Shown one piece after another: positions 7,047 through 13,931 of a DNA stretch of 15,493 nucleotides (within the stretch, counting starts at the first letter, position 1; every line of letters starts with the position of its first letter). Below the pieces are notes generated by a model. That model saw only the letters and a list, made by a program, of their open reading frames with translations. It made no database searches and was not told the origin of the DNA. This DNA is from Actinomycetes bacterium (lineage in GTDB: Bacteria; Actinomycetota; Thermoleophilia; Solirubrobacterales; Solirubrobacteraceae), in contig JAEZDB010000048.1 of assembly GCA_023429855.1 (NCBI GenBank), positions 1 through 15,493 on the forward strand, given 5' to 3'. The position numbers and the translations under genes are program-made.

Positions 7047-7974
7047 TGCCAGGCATCACGTTGACGGCGTGCGCGCCCGTGGCCCAGAGGTGCTGCACCG
7101 CGTAGGCGCGCCAGGGCCGCCACGCCTGCGACCGCGCGGTGAGCGCCGCCGGCGTGTGCGGCAGCCCGAGGGCCTGAGCGGTCTGTCGGATGCCGAGGTC
7201 GGTGGGGATGAAGGCGTCGCCGTCGGCGAGGGCGCGCATGAGGATCGTCTCGATGGTCCACGGGCCGAAGCCGGGCAGCTCGCCAAGGGCAGCGCGCACG
7301 CACTCGGCGTCGGCTCCGGGCTGCAGCGCTGGGACGGCGCCTGCGGCCAGCGCCTGAGCCAGCGAACGCAGGGTCCGCAGACGGGTCGCTGGGAACGCCA
7401 GGACCGCGCGGTCGCCCCGCTCGGCTTCTGCAGCCACGGCCGCGGGTTCGGGGAACAGGTGAGTCAGTCCGCCTTCGGGGTCGTCGACCGATACGCCGGC
7501 GGCCGCCACGAGCCGGCCGGCGTGGGTGCGTGCCGCCGCGGTCGAGACCTGCTGCCCGAGTACCGCGCGAACCGCCATCTCAGCACCGTCGGCCACGCCG
7601 GGGACGCGTCGCCCTGGCGCGGCGCGCACCAGCGGCGCGAGTGCCGGGTCGGCCCCGAGCACCGCGTCGATCGCGGCGGGGTCGGCGTCGAGGTCGAGCA
7701 GGCGCCGGGCGACCCCGAGCGCAGCAGGCGCATCGGCCGGATCGGTGAGCAGCAGGCGTGCCTCCACGGTCGACGCGGCAGCGCTCTGCGGCGGCAGGAG
7801 CGCGAGGATCCCGTACCTGCCGCCCGCGAAGCGCACCGTGCGGCGGTAGGCGCCGCCGCGCCACTCCTCCACGCCCGGCACCGCTGTGGCGACGAGGTGC
7901 CCAAACAGGTTGTCCGGGAACAACGGCGGCGTGAACGCAAGCTCGTGCGAGAGGGCGTGGAGCGCGGGCGCCAT
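7042..7974 (-). CDS. alkA: DNA-3-methyladenine glycosylase II (AlkA-type, HhH-GPD)
   Basis: The product has 310 residues. The N-terminal ~110 residues resemble the AlkA N-terminal fold (LFGHLVATAVPGVEEWRGGAY region). The HhH-GPD domain follows: AVRAVLGQQVSTAAAR (135-150), the helix-hairpin-helix LPGFGPWTIETILMRAL (233-249), and FIPTDLGIRQ with the likely catalytic Asp259. It would remove alkylated purines (3-methyladenine, 7-methylguanine) from DNA and start base excision repair. GGGAG lies 9 bases before the ATG at 7974. Similar proteins form the C-terminal half of Ada-AlkA fusions in some actinobacteria; here the glycosylase stands alone and no ada is visible nearby. It lies 73 bases downstream of ilvA on the same strand and may share its transcript. 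Confidence 0.92.
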   Translation of the reverse strand: MAPALHALSHELAFTPPLFPDNLFGHLVATAVPGVEEWRGGAYRRTVRFAGGRYGILALLPPQSAAASTVEARLLLTDPADAPAALGVARRLLDLDADPAAIDAVLGADPALAPLVRAAPGRRVPGVADGAEMAVRAVLGQQVSTAAARTHAGRLVAAAGVSVDDPEGGLTHLFPEPAAVAAEAERGDRAVLAFPATRLRTLRSLAQALAAGAVPALQPGADAECVRAALGELPGFGPWTIETILMRALADGDAFIPTDLGIRQTAQALGLPHTPAALTARSQAWRPWRAYAVQHLWATGAHAVNVMPGS

Positions 7975-8047
7975 CGCTCCATGCTCCCAGCCTGGCGCGC
8001 CTCTCAGGTCCTCGCTTCCGGTTTCTCGACGGATCGGGCGCCCGCCG

Positions 8048-9343
8048 CTAGAGCAGGAACGTGAAGAGCGGCGACCCTGGCGGGATCTGTTCCACCTCAA
8101 GCGGACTGGATGCCAGACGCTCGAGCAGCGCCGGCAGGTCGGCGGCCTGCTCGAGCTCGATGCCGACGAGCGCTGGCCCGGTCTCGCGGTTGTTCTTCTT
8201 GACGTACTCGAAGGCGACGATGTCTTCGCCGTGCACGAGCACGGCATCGAGGAAGTCCCGCAGGGCGCCGGGCTCCTGCGAGAACGTGACGAGGAAGTAG
8301 TGCCGCAGCCCCTCGTGGAGCAACGAGCGTTCCACGATCTCGGCATAGCGCGACACGTCGTTGTTGCCACCCGAGACGATGCAGGCCACGGCGCCGGCGT
8401 CGCTCGACTCCAGCTGACCGGCGGCCGCGAGCTGGCGAAGCGCCGCCGTCGCGAGGGCTCCTGCCGGCTCCGCGATCACACCCTCGGTGGCGTAGAGGTC
8501 GAGCATCTCCGTGCAGATCGCACCCTCCGGTACCGCCACCACCTCGTCGACGAGCTGGCGGACGACCGCGAACGAGTGTTCACCGACGCGACCGACCGCG
8601 GCGCCGTCGACAAACGTGTCGAACGCGTCGAGGCGCACCGGCGCGCCTGCGGCGAGCGCGGCGCGCATGCTGGCCGCGCCAGCCGGCTCGGCGCCGACGA
8701 GGCGAATCTGCGGTGCGTGCGCGCGAACCCAGGTCGCGATCCCGGCAAGCAGACCGCCGCCGCCGACCGGGACGATGAGCGTGCTGATCGCCTCCCCTTG
8801 GTCGGTGGCCTGCGCGAGCAGCTCCGAACCGACCGTGCCCTGCCCGGCGATCGTCCGCAGATCGTCGAACGGGTGCACCGCCACGGCTCCCGTCGCAGCG
8901 CTGTCGGCAGCAGCGGCGGCGCTGGCTTCGTCGTAGGTGCGCCCGCCGATGACGAGTTCGACCCACTCGGCACCGATCGCCGCAATGCGCTCGCGCTTCT
9001 GCCGCGGCGTGTTGCTCGGCAGGTAGACGCGTCCCCGAATCCGCAGGGCGCGGCAGGCGAAGGCCAGCCCCTGGCCGTGGTTGCCGGCGCTCGCGCACAC
9101 CACGCCGCGTGCCCGCTCGGCATCGGTCAGCGAAGCAATGAGGTTGTAGGCGCCGCGCACCTTGTAGGAGCGGCACTCCTGCATGTCTTCGCGCTTGAGC
9201 AGCACCGGCACGCCGACGAGCGTCTGCAGACGTTCACTGCGCTCAAGCGGCGTGCGCCGGACGACGGCAGCGAGCCGCACCTGCGCCTGCGCGATCGCCG
9301 ACGGCACAAGCGGGTCAGCGGCGGAGGCGGATTCGTCGGGCAT
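8048..9343 (-). CDS. ilvA: Threonine ammonia-lyase (threonine dehydratase, short form with ACT-like domain)
   Basis: The product has 431 residues. It is a PLP fold-type II enzyme that converts threonine to 2-oxobutanoate and ammonia, the first step towards isoleucine. RSYKVRGAYN carries the PLP Schiff-base Lys61, SAGNHGQG (85-92) is the substrate/PLP loop, and VPVGGGGLLAG (191-201) is the phosphate-binding glycine loop. SGGNND (324-329) is the late PLP ring contact. A C-terminal regulatory ACT-like region (about 348-431) begins RHYFLVTFSQEPGALRDFL. This layout fits the shorter Bacillus-type IlvA rather than the E. coli two-ACT form. The ATG at 9343 was chosen because homology begins just after it; an Arg-rich in-frame extension upstream looks non-coding. 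A catabolic role (tdcB) is less likely given the ACT-like tail. Confidence 0.95.
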   Translation of the reverse strand: MPDESASAADPLVPSAIAQAQVRLAAVVRRTPLERSERLQTLVGVPVLLKREDMQECRSYKVRGAYNLIASLTDAERARGVVCASAGNHGQGLAFACRALRIRGRVYLPSNTPRQKRERIAAIGAEWVELVIGGRTYDEASAAAAADSAATGAVAVHPFDDLRTIAGQGTVGSELLAQATDQGEAISTLIVPVGGGGLLAGIATWVRAHAPQIRLVGAEPAGAASMRAALAAGAPVRLDAFDTFVDGAAVGRVGEHSFAVVRQLVDEVVAVPEGAICTEMLDLYATEGVIAEPAGALATAALRQLAAAGQLESSDAGAVACIVSGGNNDVSRYAEIVERSLLHEGLRHYFLVTFSQEPGALRDFLDAVLVHGEDIVAFEYVKKNNRETGPALVGIELEQAADLPALLERLASSPLEVEQIPPGSPLFTFLL

Positions 9344-9412
9344 GTGCCAGCCACGATACGGGCCGCACCGCTCGAACTCGGGCCGGAGGCCGGTCGCCAA
9401 CGGGAAGCGTCC

Positions 9413-9466
9413 GCGCCGCCGCCGGAGGCGGCGCGAGACAGGGGGTTCTCGCACCGCCGCCGTGCG
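9413..9466 (-). promoter_or_regulatory. GC-rich hairpins in the ilvA leader region
   Basis: Three perfect inverted repeats lie 70-125 bases upstream of ilvA: GCGCCGCC/GGCGGCGC (9413-9420, 9427-9434), GCGAGA/TCTCGC (9433-9438, 9447-9452) and CGCAC/GTGCG (9450-9454, 9462-9466). Neighbouring arms overlap by one or two bases, so alternative folding is possible, as in attenuators. No leader peptide rich in Ile, Val, Leu or Thr and no T-box sequence was seen. Confidence 0.3.
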
Positions 9467-9490
9467 GCGAAGAGCGCGCTCGACGCCGGC

Positions 9491-9593
9491 GCAGCTCTGT
9501 CAGGTTCATGTTCCGAAGGCCGGTGCGCTACTCGGCGGAGCCGGGGGAAGATCCGCGGGGGATCGAGTGGAGCACTGGCTGAACCTGATCTGC
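9491..9593 (+). ncRNA. Candidate structured RNA in the gene-free region upstream of the signalling genes
   Basis: The 420 bases between ilvA and the next gene contain nested pairing. P1 is TCAGGTTCA (9500-9508) with TGAACCTGA (9580-9588). P2 is GCCGGTGC (9519-9526) with GCACTGGC (9572-9579), directly stacked on P1 on the 3' side with a 10-base bulge on the 5' side. Inside are two small hairpins: CTCGGC/GCCGGG (9531-9545) and GATCC/GGATC (9550-9564). GCAG/CTGC may extend the base. One P2 pair is G-U on the plus strand but A-C on the minus strand, favouring plus-strand RNA. I do not recognise the family. GC-rich DNA folds easily, so this is only a candidate. Confidence 0.35.
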
Positions 9594-9663
9594 AAGCAGG
9601 ATTGCGAACTTTCGCAGGGCTGCCATCGGTCGATCGCAGATTCTCCCGTGCCAGTGGGGCGCG

Positions 9664-9680
9664 CCAAACGGCCTAGGCCG
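9664..9680 (+). promoter_or_regulatory. CCAAACGG motif joined to a 12-bp palindrome upstream of the H-box gene
   Basis: CCAAACGG (9664-9671) lies 92 bases before the GTG at 9764 and overlaps the perfect palindrome CGGCCTAGGCCG (9669-9680). AACGGCC is repeated directly at 9667 and 9681. Related motifs precede the response-regulator and hybrid-kinase genes at similar distances, suggesting a shared operator. Confidence 0.35.
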
Positions 9681-9726
9681 AACGGCCCACGAAGTCTGGC
9701 CGCACTTTCAGCCACGGGTTTCCGGT

Positions 9727-9748
9727 CCACCGTCAAAATCGACGGTGG
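9727..9748 (+). promoter_or_regulatory. Perfect 8-bp hairpin just before the H-box gene
   Basis: CCACCGTC (9727-9734) and GACGGTGG (9741-9748) flank the loop AAAATC and end 15 bases before the GTG start. The right arm holds GGTGG, the only weak ribosome-site-like sequence nearby, so the hairpin could be an operator or could limit translation. Function is inferred. Confidence 0.35.
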
Positions 9749-9763
9749 CCAGCCCTCTTCTCC

Positions 9764-10240
9764 GTGATTCCGCTTCAGTCCCTCACGCACGTCGTGCAGC
9801 ACCTTCCGATTCCCGTCGTCGTGACCGACGACGACGGGTTCGTCGTCGCGACGAGCAGCCTCGCAACGGCCCTGTTGTCGTCCGATGGCGACGCCGACCG
9901 CGTCCACCTGCAGCAGCACCTGGAAACGCTGACCGCCGCCAAGCCCACGATCGACCGCACGCCGATCCAGTGCGACGTCGGCGCACACGACCTCATCGTG
10001 CTCGGGACCGGGCACGGCGCGAGCGTGCCGCAGGACGTCGCCACGCTCGCTGGCGAGCTCGCGCACGACTTCAACAACCTGCTCGGCGTGATCATCAACT
10101 ACACGACGCTGGCGGCCACCGAGGCTCCCTCAGGGAGCCAGCAGTCGCGCGACCTGTCTGAGGTGCTCGCCGCCTCACGCCGTGCGGCGGCGATCGCCGA
10201 CCGGCTGCGCAGGATGAGCGCCGCCGACTCGCTCGACTAG
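9764..10240 (+). CDS. ATPase-less histidine-kinase-like protein: PAS-like segment plus DHp (H-box) domain
   Basis: The product has 158 residues. Residues about 9-80 look like a short PAS-type sensor (HLPIPVVVTDDDGFVVATSS). Residues 92-118 are a clear H-box, ATLAGELAHDFNNLLGVI, with phosphoacceptor His101, followed by a second helix (about 128-152), giving the two-helix DHp hairpin. The gene then stops; there is no N-box, G-box or other ATPase motif, and the 126 bases to the next gene cannot hold one. The H-box closely resembles that of the hybrid kinase in this window. It could be a phosphotransfer protein (as DHp-like Spo0B and ChpT are), a decoy partner for the hybrid kinase, or a remnant. 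The frame is closed upstream at 9674-9676, and GTG 9764 is the only ATG/GTG start, with no strong ribosome site. Confidence 0.8.
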   Translation: MIPLQSLTHVVQHLPIPVVVTDDDGFVVATSSLATALLSSDGDADRVHLQQHLETLTAAKPTIDRTPIQCDVGAHDLIVLGTGHGASVPQDVATLAGELAHDFNNLLGVIINYTTLAATEAPSGSQQSRDLSEVLAASRRAAAIADRLRRMSAADSLD

Positions 10241-10260
10241 CCGTTCCGCTCGCGACCTCG

Positions 10261-10301
10261 GGTCCGGCAGCGGACCAAACCGGTTGACTGGCCAAACCGG
10301 T
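10261..10301 (+). promoter_or_regulatory. Repeated CCAAACCGGT operator-like site upstream of the response regulator
   Basis: CCAAACCGGT occurs twice (10275-10284 and 10292-10301), 17 bases apart. The first copy overlaps the hairpin GGTCCG-GCAG-CGGACC (10261-10276), which could also end the preceding transcript. The segment 10261-10282 matches a segment upstream of the hybrid kinase at 16 of 22 positions in the same orientation relative to the gene. A -35-like TTGACT (10284-10289) follows at once, but no good -10 is seen. Confidence 0.45.
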
Positions 10302-10366
10302 GCAACACTTGCCAGGCGTCCACCAACTGGTGCGGAACGCCGCGCGACGTGGTTGACTGCGCTGCG

Positions 10367-11008
10367 ATGCACGACGCACAGGTTCGCCTGCTCATCGCCG
10401 ACGATCACCCGCTCTACCGCTCTAGCGTCGAGCGGGTCGTCCGCCTGAATCCGCAGCTCGCCGTGGTCGGGCTCGCGTCCGACGGGCGCGAGGCGCTCGA
10501 CCGGATCACGGCGCTCGAGCCCGATGTCGCCGTCGTCGACCTCCACATGCCGGGCCTCGACGGACTGCAGCTGCTCGACGCCCTCTCGCAGGAGGACGTC
10601 CGCACCCGCGTCGTGATCCTGACCGGCAACCTCGACAGCGACCAGGTGTATCGCGCCGTCGAGCTGGGCGCCGCTGCCGTGTTGTCGAAGCTCATCGAGC
10701 CCGAAGCGCTCGTTGCCACCCTGCTCGAGGTCGCCTCCGGCAAAACGGTGCTCGGCGGCGAAGTGCAGGCTCTGCTCGCGGGCGAGGTGCGCAACCGCCG
10801 CCGCGAAGATCGGCCGGTCCTCACCGACCGCGAGCGCGAGGTCCTCGCACAGATCGCCGATGGCTCCAGCGTCGCTGAGATCGCCGCCGCCATCCACCTG
10901 AGCCCCTCGACCGTCAAGTCGCACCTCGAAAGCCTGTACCGCAAGCTCGAGGTGTCGGATCGGGCCGCCGCCGTGGCCACCGCGATGCGCAAGGGCCTGC
11001 TCCGGTAG
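10367..11008 (+). CDS. NarL/FixJ-family response regulator (receiver plus LuxR-type HTH)
   Basis: The product has 213 residues. The receiver has the acidic pair Asp12-Asp13, the phosphoacceptor Asp58 in VAVVDLHMPG, Thr86 (ILTG) and Lys108 (LSK), all the residues needed for phosphorylation. The LuxR-type helix-turn-helix (about 151-206) reads LTDREREVLAQIADG and LSPSTVKSHLESLYRKL, so the protein should bind DNA as a dimer when phosphorylated. ATG 10367 is chosen because the receiver starts right after it; an in-frame GTG at 10349 would add six residues. It lies 126 bases after the H-box gene and may share its transcript or use the repeated-motif promoter. It converges on the hybrid kinase. Its kinase partner is not proven. 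Confidence 0.95.
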   Translation: MHDAQVRLLIADDHPLYRSSVERVVRLNPQLAVVGLASDGREALDRITALEPDVAVVDLHMPGLDGLQLLDALSQEDVRTRVVILTGNLDSDQVYRAVELGAAAVLSKLIEPEALVATLLEVASGKTVLGGEVQALLAGEVRNRRREDRPVLTDREREVLAQIADGSSVAEIAAAIHLSPSTVKSHLESLYRKLEVSDRAAAVATAMRKGLLR

Positions 11009-11039
11009 CTCGCCCTCGGCCCGCTACCGGGCCAGCAGG
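10996..11039. terminator. Large inverted repeat spanning both stop codons of the regulator/kinase convergent pair
   Basis: Arms CCGGTAGC (11002-11009) and GCTACCGG (11023-11030) are perfect, each containing one gene's TAG, around a 13-base loop. CCTGCT (10996-11001) and AGCAGG (11034-11039) extend the stem after a three-base bulge. This probably terminates both transcripts; no T-run is present. Confidence 0.55.
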
Positions 11040-13780
11040 CGCAGGACCTCTGCCGCGAGGTCGTCGATCGAGCACGGCTTGGGCAGGATCGCGCTCACGC
11101 CGTGACGCTCTGCGTCGGTTTGGTCCTCGGTGGCCATGTAGCCGGAGGTGAGCACCACGGGGATATCGGCACTGAGCGCGCGCACACGTTGGGTCAGCTC
11201 AAGACCCGTCAGCCCAGGCATCGACAGGTCGGTGACGACGGCGTCGAACGCCGCCGGGTCGGCGGTGAACGCCTCGGCGGCGGCGACCGGATCGGTGAAC
11301 CCGGTGACTTCGCAGCCGCAGTACGGCATGGCGCGGTAGGCCAGTCGCACAAGCGCTTCCTCGTCGTCGACGAACAGCACCCGCGCGACGGACTGCCCGG
11401 CACTGGCGGGCTGCACAGACTGCGGCATCGCCGCCGGAGCTTCGGGCGCCGATTGGACCGGCAGGTAGGCCGTGAGCATGGCGCCGCCGGTGGGGCAGTG
11501 TTCGGCGGCGATCACCCCGCCGTGATTGCGGATGATGCTGTGGACGGCGGCCAGTCCCAGGCCGGTGCCTTCGTTCGGTCCCTTCGTGGTGAAGAACGGG
11601 TCAAAGACGCGGCCGCGAATCGCTTCGGGGATCCCGGGCCCATCGTCGGCGACGCGCAGCCGTAGGTAGCCGCCTGGCTCAAGCGGCGCGACGACGCCAA
11701 GACGACGCTCACCCAGCGCAACCTGCTCGACCGAGACCACGATCCGGCCGTGCTCGCTCCCCGCGAGCGCTTGGCCGGCGTTCGTGACGAGGTTGAGGAC
11801 GACCTGGTGCAGCTGCGTCGAATCGCCGAGGACGGGCGGCAGACCCGACGCCACCGCAACCTCGAGCTCGGTGCCGCGCGGCAGCGTGGGTCGCGCCAGC
11901 GCAGTGGCCTCGCGCACGATGTCGCCGAGGTCGAGGGCGGACTGACCGACCGGTTCCTCTCGCGCGAACGTGAGCAGCCGCTTGGTCAGCTCGCCGGCCC
12001 GCAGCGCGCCGCGCGCGATCTCGCTGATGCTCTCGGCTGGCGAGGCCCCTGCGGCGAGCTCCGCCTCGGCGACGCGCGCATACGAGAGGATGGCGCCGAT
12101 CACGTTGTTGAAGTCGTGCGCGATGCCGCCGGCGAGCGTGCCCATCGCCTCGAGCTTCTGCAGCCGCACCCGCGCCTCGTCCTCGAGCCGGCTCTCGGTC
12201 ACGTCTTCAAGCACACCGACCATGCGCAGCGGCCCGTGATCGTCGAACTCGACGCGTCCGAGTGCGGCGACCCAGCGGCGCTCAGGACCGTCGGCCGCCG
12301 GACGCGACATCGGGTAGGTCACGTCGTAGTCCGGTCCGCCAGGCACCATCGCCGCGGTGACCGCGCGCTCGATCCGATCGCGGTGATCTGGGTCGATCAT
12401 CGCGAAGAAGCCGTCAAGGCCAGCTTGGTCCATCAGCTCGGTCGCGTCGACCCCGAGGATCTCGCACAACCGCTCGTCGGCTTCCATGCTGGGCTCGCGG
12501 AAGTTCAAGACGTAACGCCCGAGGCCGGCGATCTCGAGGGCCGCCATAAGCTGCTGCCGCTGCGCACCGGCGTCGGCGTCGGCCTGGAGCTGCTCGGTCA
12601 CGTCGAGCGTCCCGCCGAACCACCGCACCGGCTGGCCCTCGTCGTCGACGACCGCCCGCGCTCGCGCCTCCATCCAGCGGTACTCGCCGTCGTGACGCTT
12701 CAGACGAAACCTCGTTGGCGGTCCCGAGCCGTCGATCACTTTTGGCGGCTGCGCCGCCGTCGCGCGGTCGTCGGGGTGGATCAGGTCGACGTAGCCGACG
12801 CCCAGGAGCGCGTCGACCGACCGGCCGGTGAACTCCGCCCAGCGGGGCGAGAAGTACTCGACGCCGTTCTCCGCCGACGCGATCCAGAGCAGCTGCGGTA
12901 CCGCCTCGGCCAACGACCGCAGGCGCTCTTCGCTGCGACGCATGCGCAGCTCGGCCTCGTGGCTGTCGGTGCGATCGTGGACCTCGTAGAGGAGGTACTC
13001 CAGCACGCCGGTGTCTTCATCGCGCACGGGCGTGAGCGTGCAGTCGAACGCGCGTAGCGGCCCGTCTTCGATCGGCCGGACCTCCGAATAGCGCAGAGGG
13101 CGCGTCGCGGTCTGCACCGCTTTGATGCGGTCGGCCCACTCGCGCCCGCGCGTCGACCCGTCGGCTTCCCCTTCAGCGAGGGCGACGATGCTTTGGCCCA
13201 CGATCGCGTCGCGGGGCAGACCGAGCCGCTCGACCGCGCCGTTGACGTCGAGCACGGTGCCGTCGGGCGCGAGCAGCGCCATGAGCTGGTAGCTCTGCGA
13301 AAAGGTGAGCCGCCCGAGCCGCTCCTGCTGGCGGAGGCGCTGTTCCGTCTTCCGGGCCCGGTCGACGTTGGTGCCCTGCACCACGAAGCCGATCACTTCG
13401 CCCTCGTCGGCGCGGATGACGCTGACCTCGGCGTCGACCGCCGCGATGTGGCCCTCGAACGAGCGAAACGTGTCGTCGAACTGCAGCGTCGTGCCGGCGG
13501 CCAGCGCTTCGGCAAACCGCGTGCGCCAGGTGCCCTCGGCGGTCGGGTCGTCGCGGAAGCCTGGCGTGTCCCACCAGCGGTGGCCGACGTACTCCTCCTC
13601 GACGATCATCGAGTCCACGGTGGCGTAGCCGTTGACCGCGACGACCTCGCCGTCGAGGTCGACGATCCCCATGAACCGCCGGCGGTCTTCGAACAGCGCG
13701 CGAGCGAGGGGGCCTTCGCGCAGCTCAGCCACGAGCGCGACGAGCTCGGCGTGCGTGGTCTGGGTCGGTCGGGATGCCAT
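11024..13780 (-). CDS. Soluble hybrid sensor histidine kinase: PAS x4, HisKA, HATPase, receiver
   Basis: The product has 918 residues with no membrane helices, so it is cytoplasmic. Four PAS-like domains lie at about 31-140, 162-270, 286-400 and 410-530; the last two are PAS_3-type (IHPDDR 334-339, GEYRWMEARA 365-374, GTLDVTEQ 390-397). The H-box LAGGIAHDFNNVIG has His555. The ATPase domain has N-box LVTNAGQAL (Asn667), DDGPGIP (712-718), FDPFFTTK (726-733) and GTGLGLA (738-744). A receiver follows: Asp805-Asp806, phosphoacceptor Asp851 (VVTDLSMPG), Thr878 and Lys901. All catalytic residues are present. The ligand is unknown; no haem or flavin signature was recognised. There is no clear ribosome site before ATG 13780. 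A C-terminal receiver usually feeds a His-containing phosphotransfer protein; the nearby ATPase-less H-box protein is a candidate. Confidence 0.95.
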   Translation of the reverse strand: MASRPTQTTHAELVALVAELREGPLARALFEDRRRFMGIVDLDGEVVAVNGYATVDSMIVEEEYVGHRWWDTPGFRDDPTAEGTWRTRFAEALAAGTTLQFDDTFRSFEGHIAAVDAEVSVIRADEGEVIGFVVQGTNVDRARKTEQRLRQQERLGRLTFSQSYQLMALLAPDGTVLDVNGAVERLGLPRDAIVGQSIVALAEGEADGSTRGREWADRIKAVQTATRPLRYSEVRPIEDGPLRAFDCTLTPVRDEDTGVLEYLLYEVHDRTDSHEAELRMRRSEERLRSLAEAVPQLLWIASAENGVEYFSPRWAEFTGRSVDALLGVGYVDLIHPDDRATAAQPPKVIDGSGPPTRFRLKRHDGEYRWMEARARAVVDDEGQPVRWFGGTLDVTEQLQADADAGAQRQQLMAALEIAGLGRYVLNFREPSMEADERLCEILGVDATELMDQAGLDGFFAMIDPDHRDRIERAVTAAMVPGGPDYDVTYPMSRPAADGPERRWVAALGRVEFDDHGPLRMVGVLEDVTESRLEDEARVRLQKLEAMGTLAGGIAHDFNNVIGAILSYARVAEAELAAGASPAESISEIARGALRAGELTKRLLTFAREEPVGQSALDLGDIVREATALARPTLPRGTELEVAVASGLPPVLGDSTQLHQVVLNLVTNAGQALAGSEHGRIVVSVEQVALGERRLGVVAPLEPGGYLRLRVADDGPGIPEAIRGRVFDPFFTTKGPNEGTGLGLAAVHSIIRNHGGVIAAEHCPTGGAMLTAYLPVQSAPEAPAAMPQSVQPASAGQSVARVLFVDDEEALVRLAYRAMPYCGCEVTGFTDPVAAAEAFTADPAAFDAVVTDLSMPGLTGLELTQRVRALSADIPVVLTSGYMATEDQTDAERHGVSAILPKPCSIDDLAAEVLRLLAR

Positions 13781-13842
13781 TAAACGGTCGGGAATCGGCC
13801 GTGTGCGCGCGTCTCGCGCACCCCGTCTGCTCCCCCGGCGTC

Positions 13843-13896
13843 ACTCTAACCCGCGTGGGAACGGATGAGGAGGTCCGTTTGGACCAGCGTCGGACC
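13843..13896 (-). promoter_or_regulatory. Candidate promoter and CCAAACGG operator of the hybrid kinase gene
   Basis: On the minus strand GGTCC-AAAC-GGACC (13885-13872) forms a perfect 5-bp inverted repeat containing CCAAACGG, 94 bases before the start codon. A -10-like TAGAGT (13848-13843) follows with a weak -35 (TCCTCA, 13871-13866). The operator would lie just upstream of -35, a usual activator position. Segment 13896-13875 matches the site upstream of the response regulator at 16 of 22 positions. Confidence 0.4.
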
Positions 13897-13907
13897 AGGT
13901 GGTGTGC

Positions 13908-13921
13908 CCGCCGGGAGGCGG
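13908..13921 (-). terminator. Weak hairpin after the hypothetical gene
   Basis: CCGCC-TCCC-GGCGG on the minus strand starts 10 bases after the stop of the hypothetical gene. The stem is short and has no T-run, so it is only a possible terminator. Confidence 0.25.
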
Positions 13922-13931
13922 TTCGTCCGGG

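Noticed and set aside
7994..8043. Palindromes GGCGCGCC and CGGGCGCCCG between ilvA and alkA
   Set aside because: They have no loop, so cannot form hairpins well, and GC palindromes are expected in this composition.
9580..9593. GAACCTGATCTG resembles the 3' conserved part of the TPP riboswitch (THI box)
   Set aside because: The CTGAGA element, the TAAT segment and the GCGnAGGGA end are all missing, and no thiamin gene is nearby. The bases are accounted for by pairing in P1.
7886..9676. Long plus-strand open frame of about 596 codons
   Set aside because: It lies opposite ilvA, which has full catalytic motifs. The translation is Arg/His/Gly-rich without domains, as expected from antisense of GC-rich coding DNA.
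11114..11124. GGACCAAACCG on the minus strand, identical to part of the regulator operator
   Set aside because: It lies inside the receiver-coding end of the hybrid kinase and is explained by its codons (Glu-Asp-Gln-Thr-Asp). Kept only as a caution on motif specificity.
11750..13057. Plus-strand open frame of about 435 codons
   Set aside because: It is antisense to the PAS/HisKA part of the hybrid kinase, with no recognisable motifs and Arg/His-rich composition.
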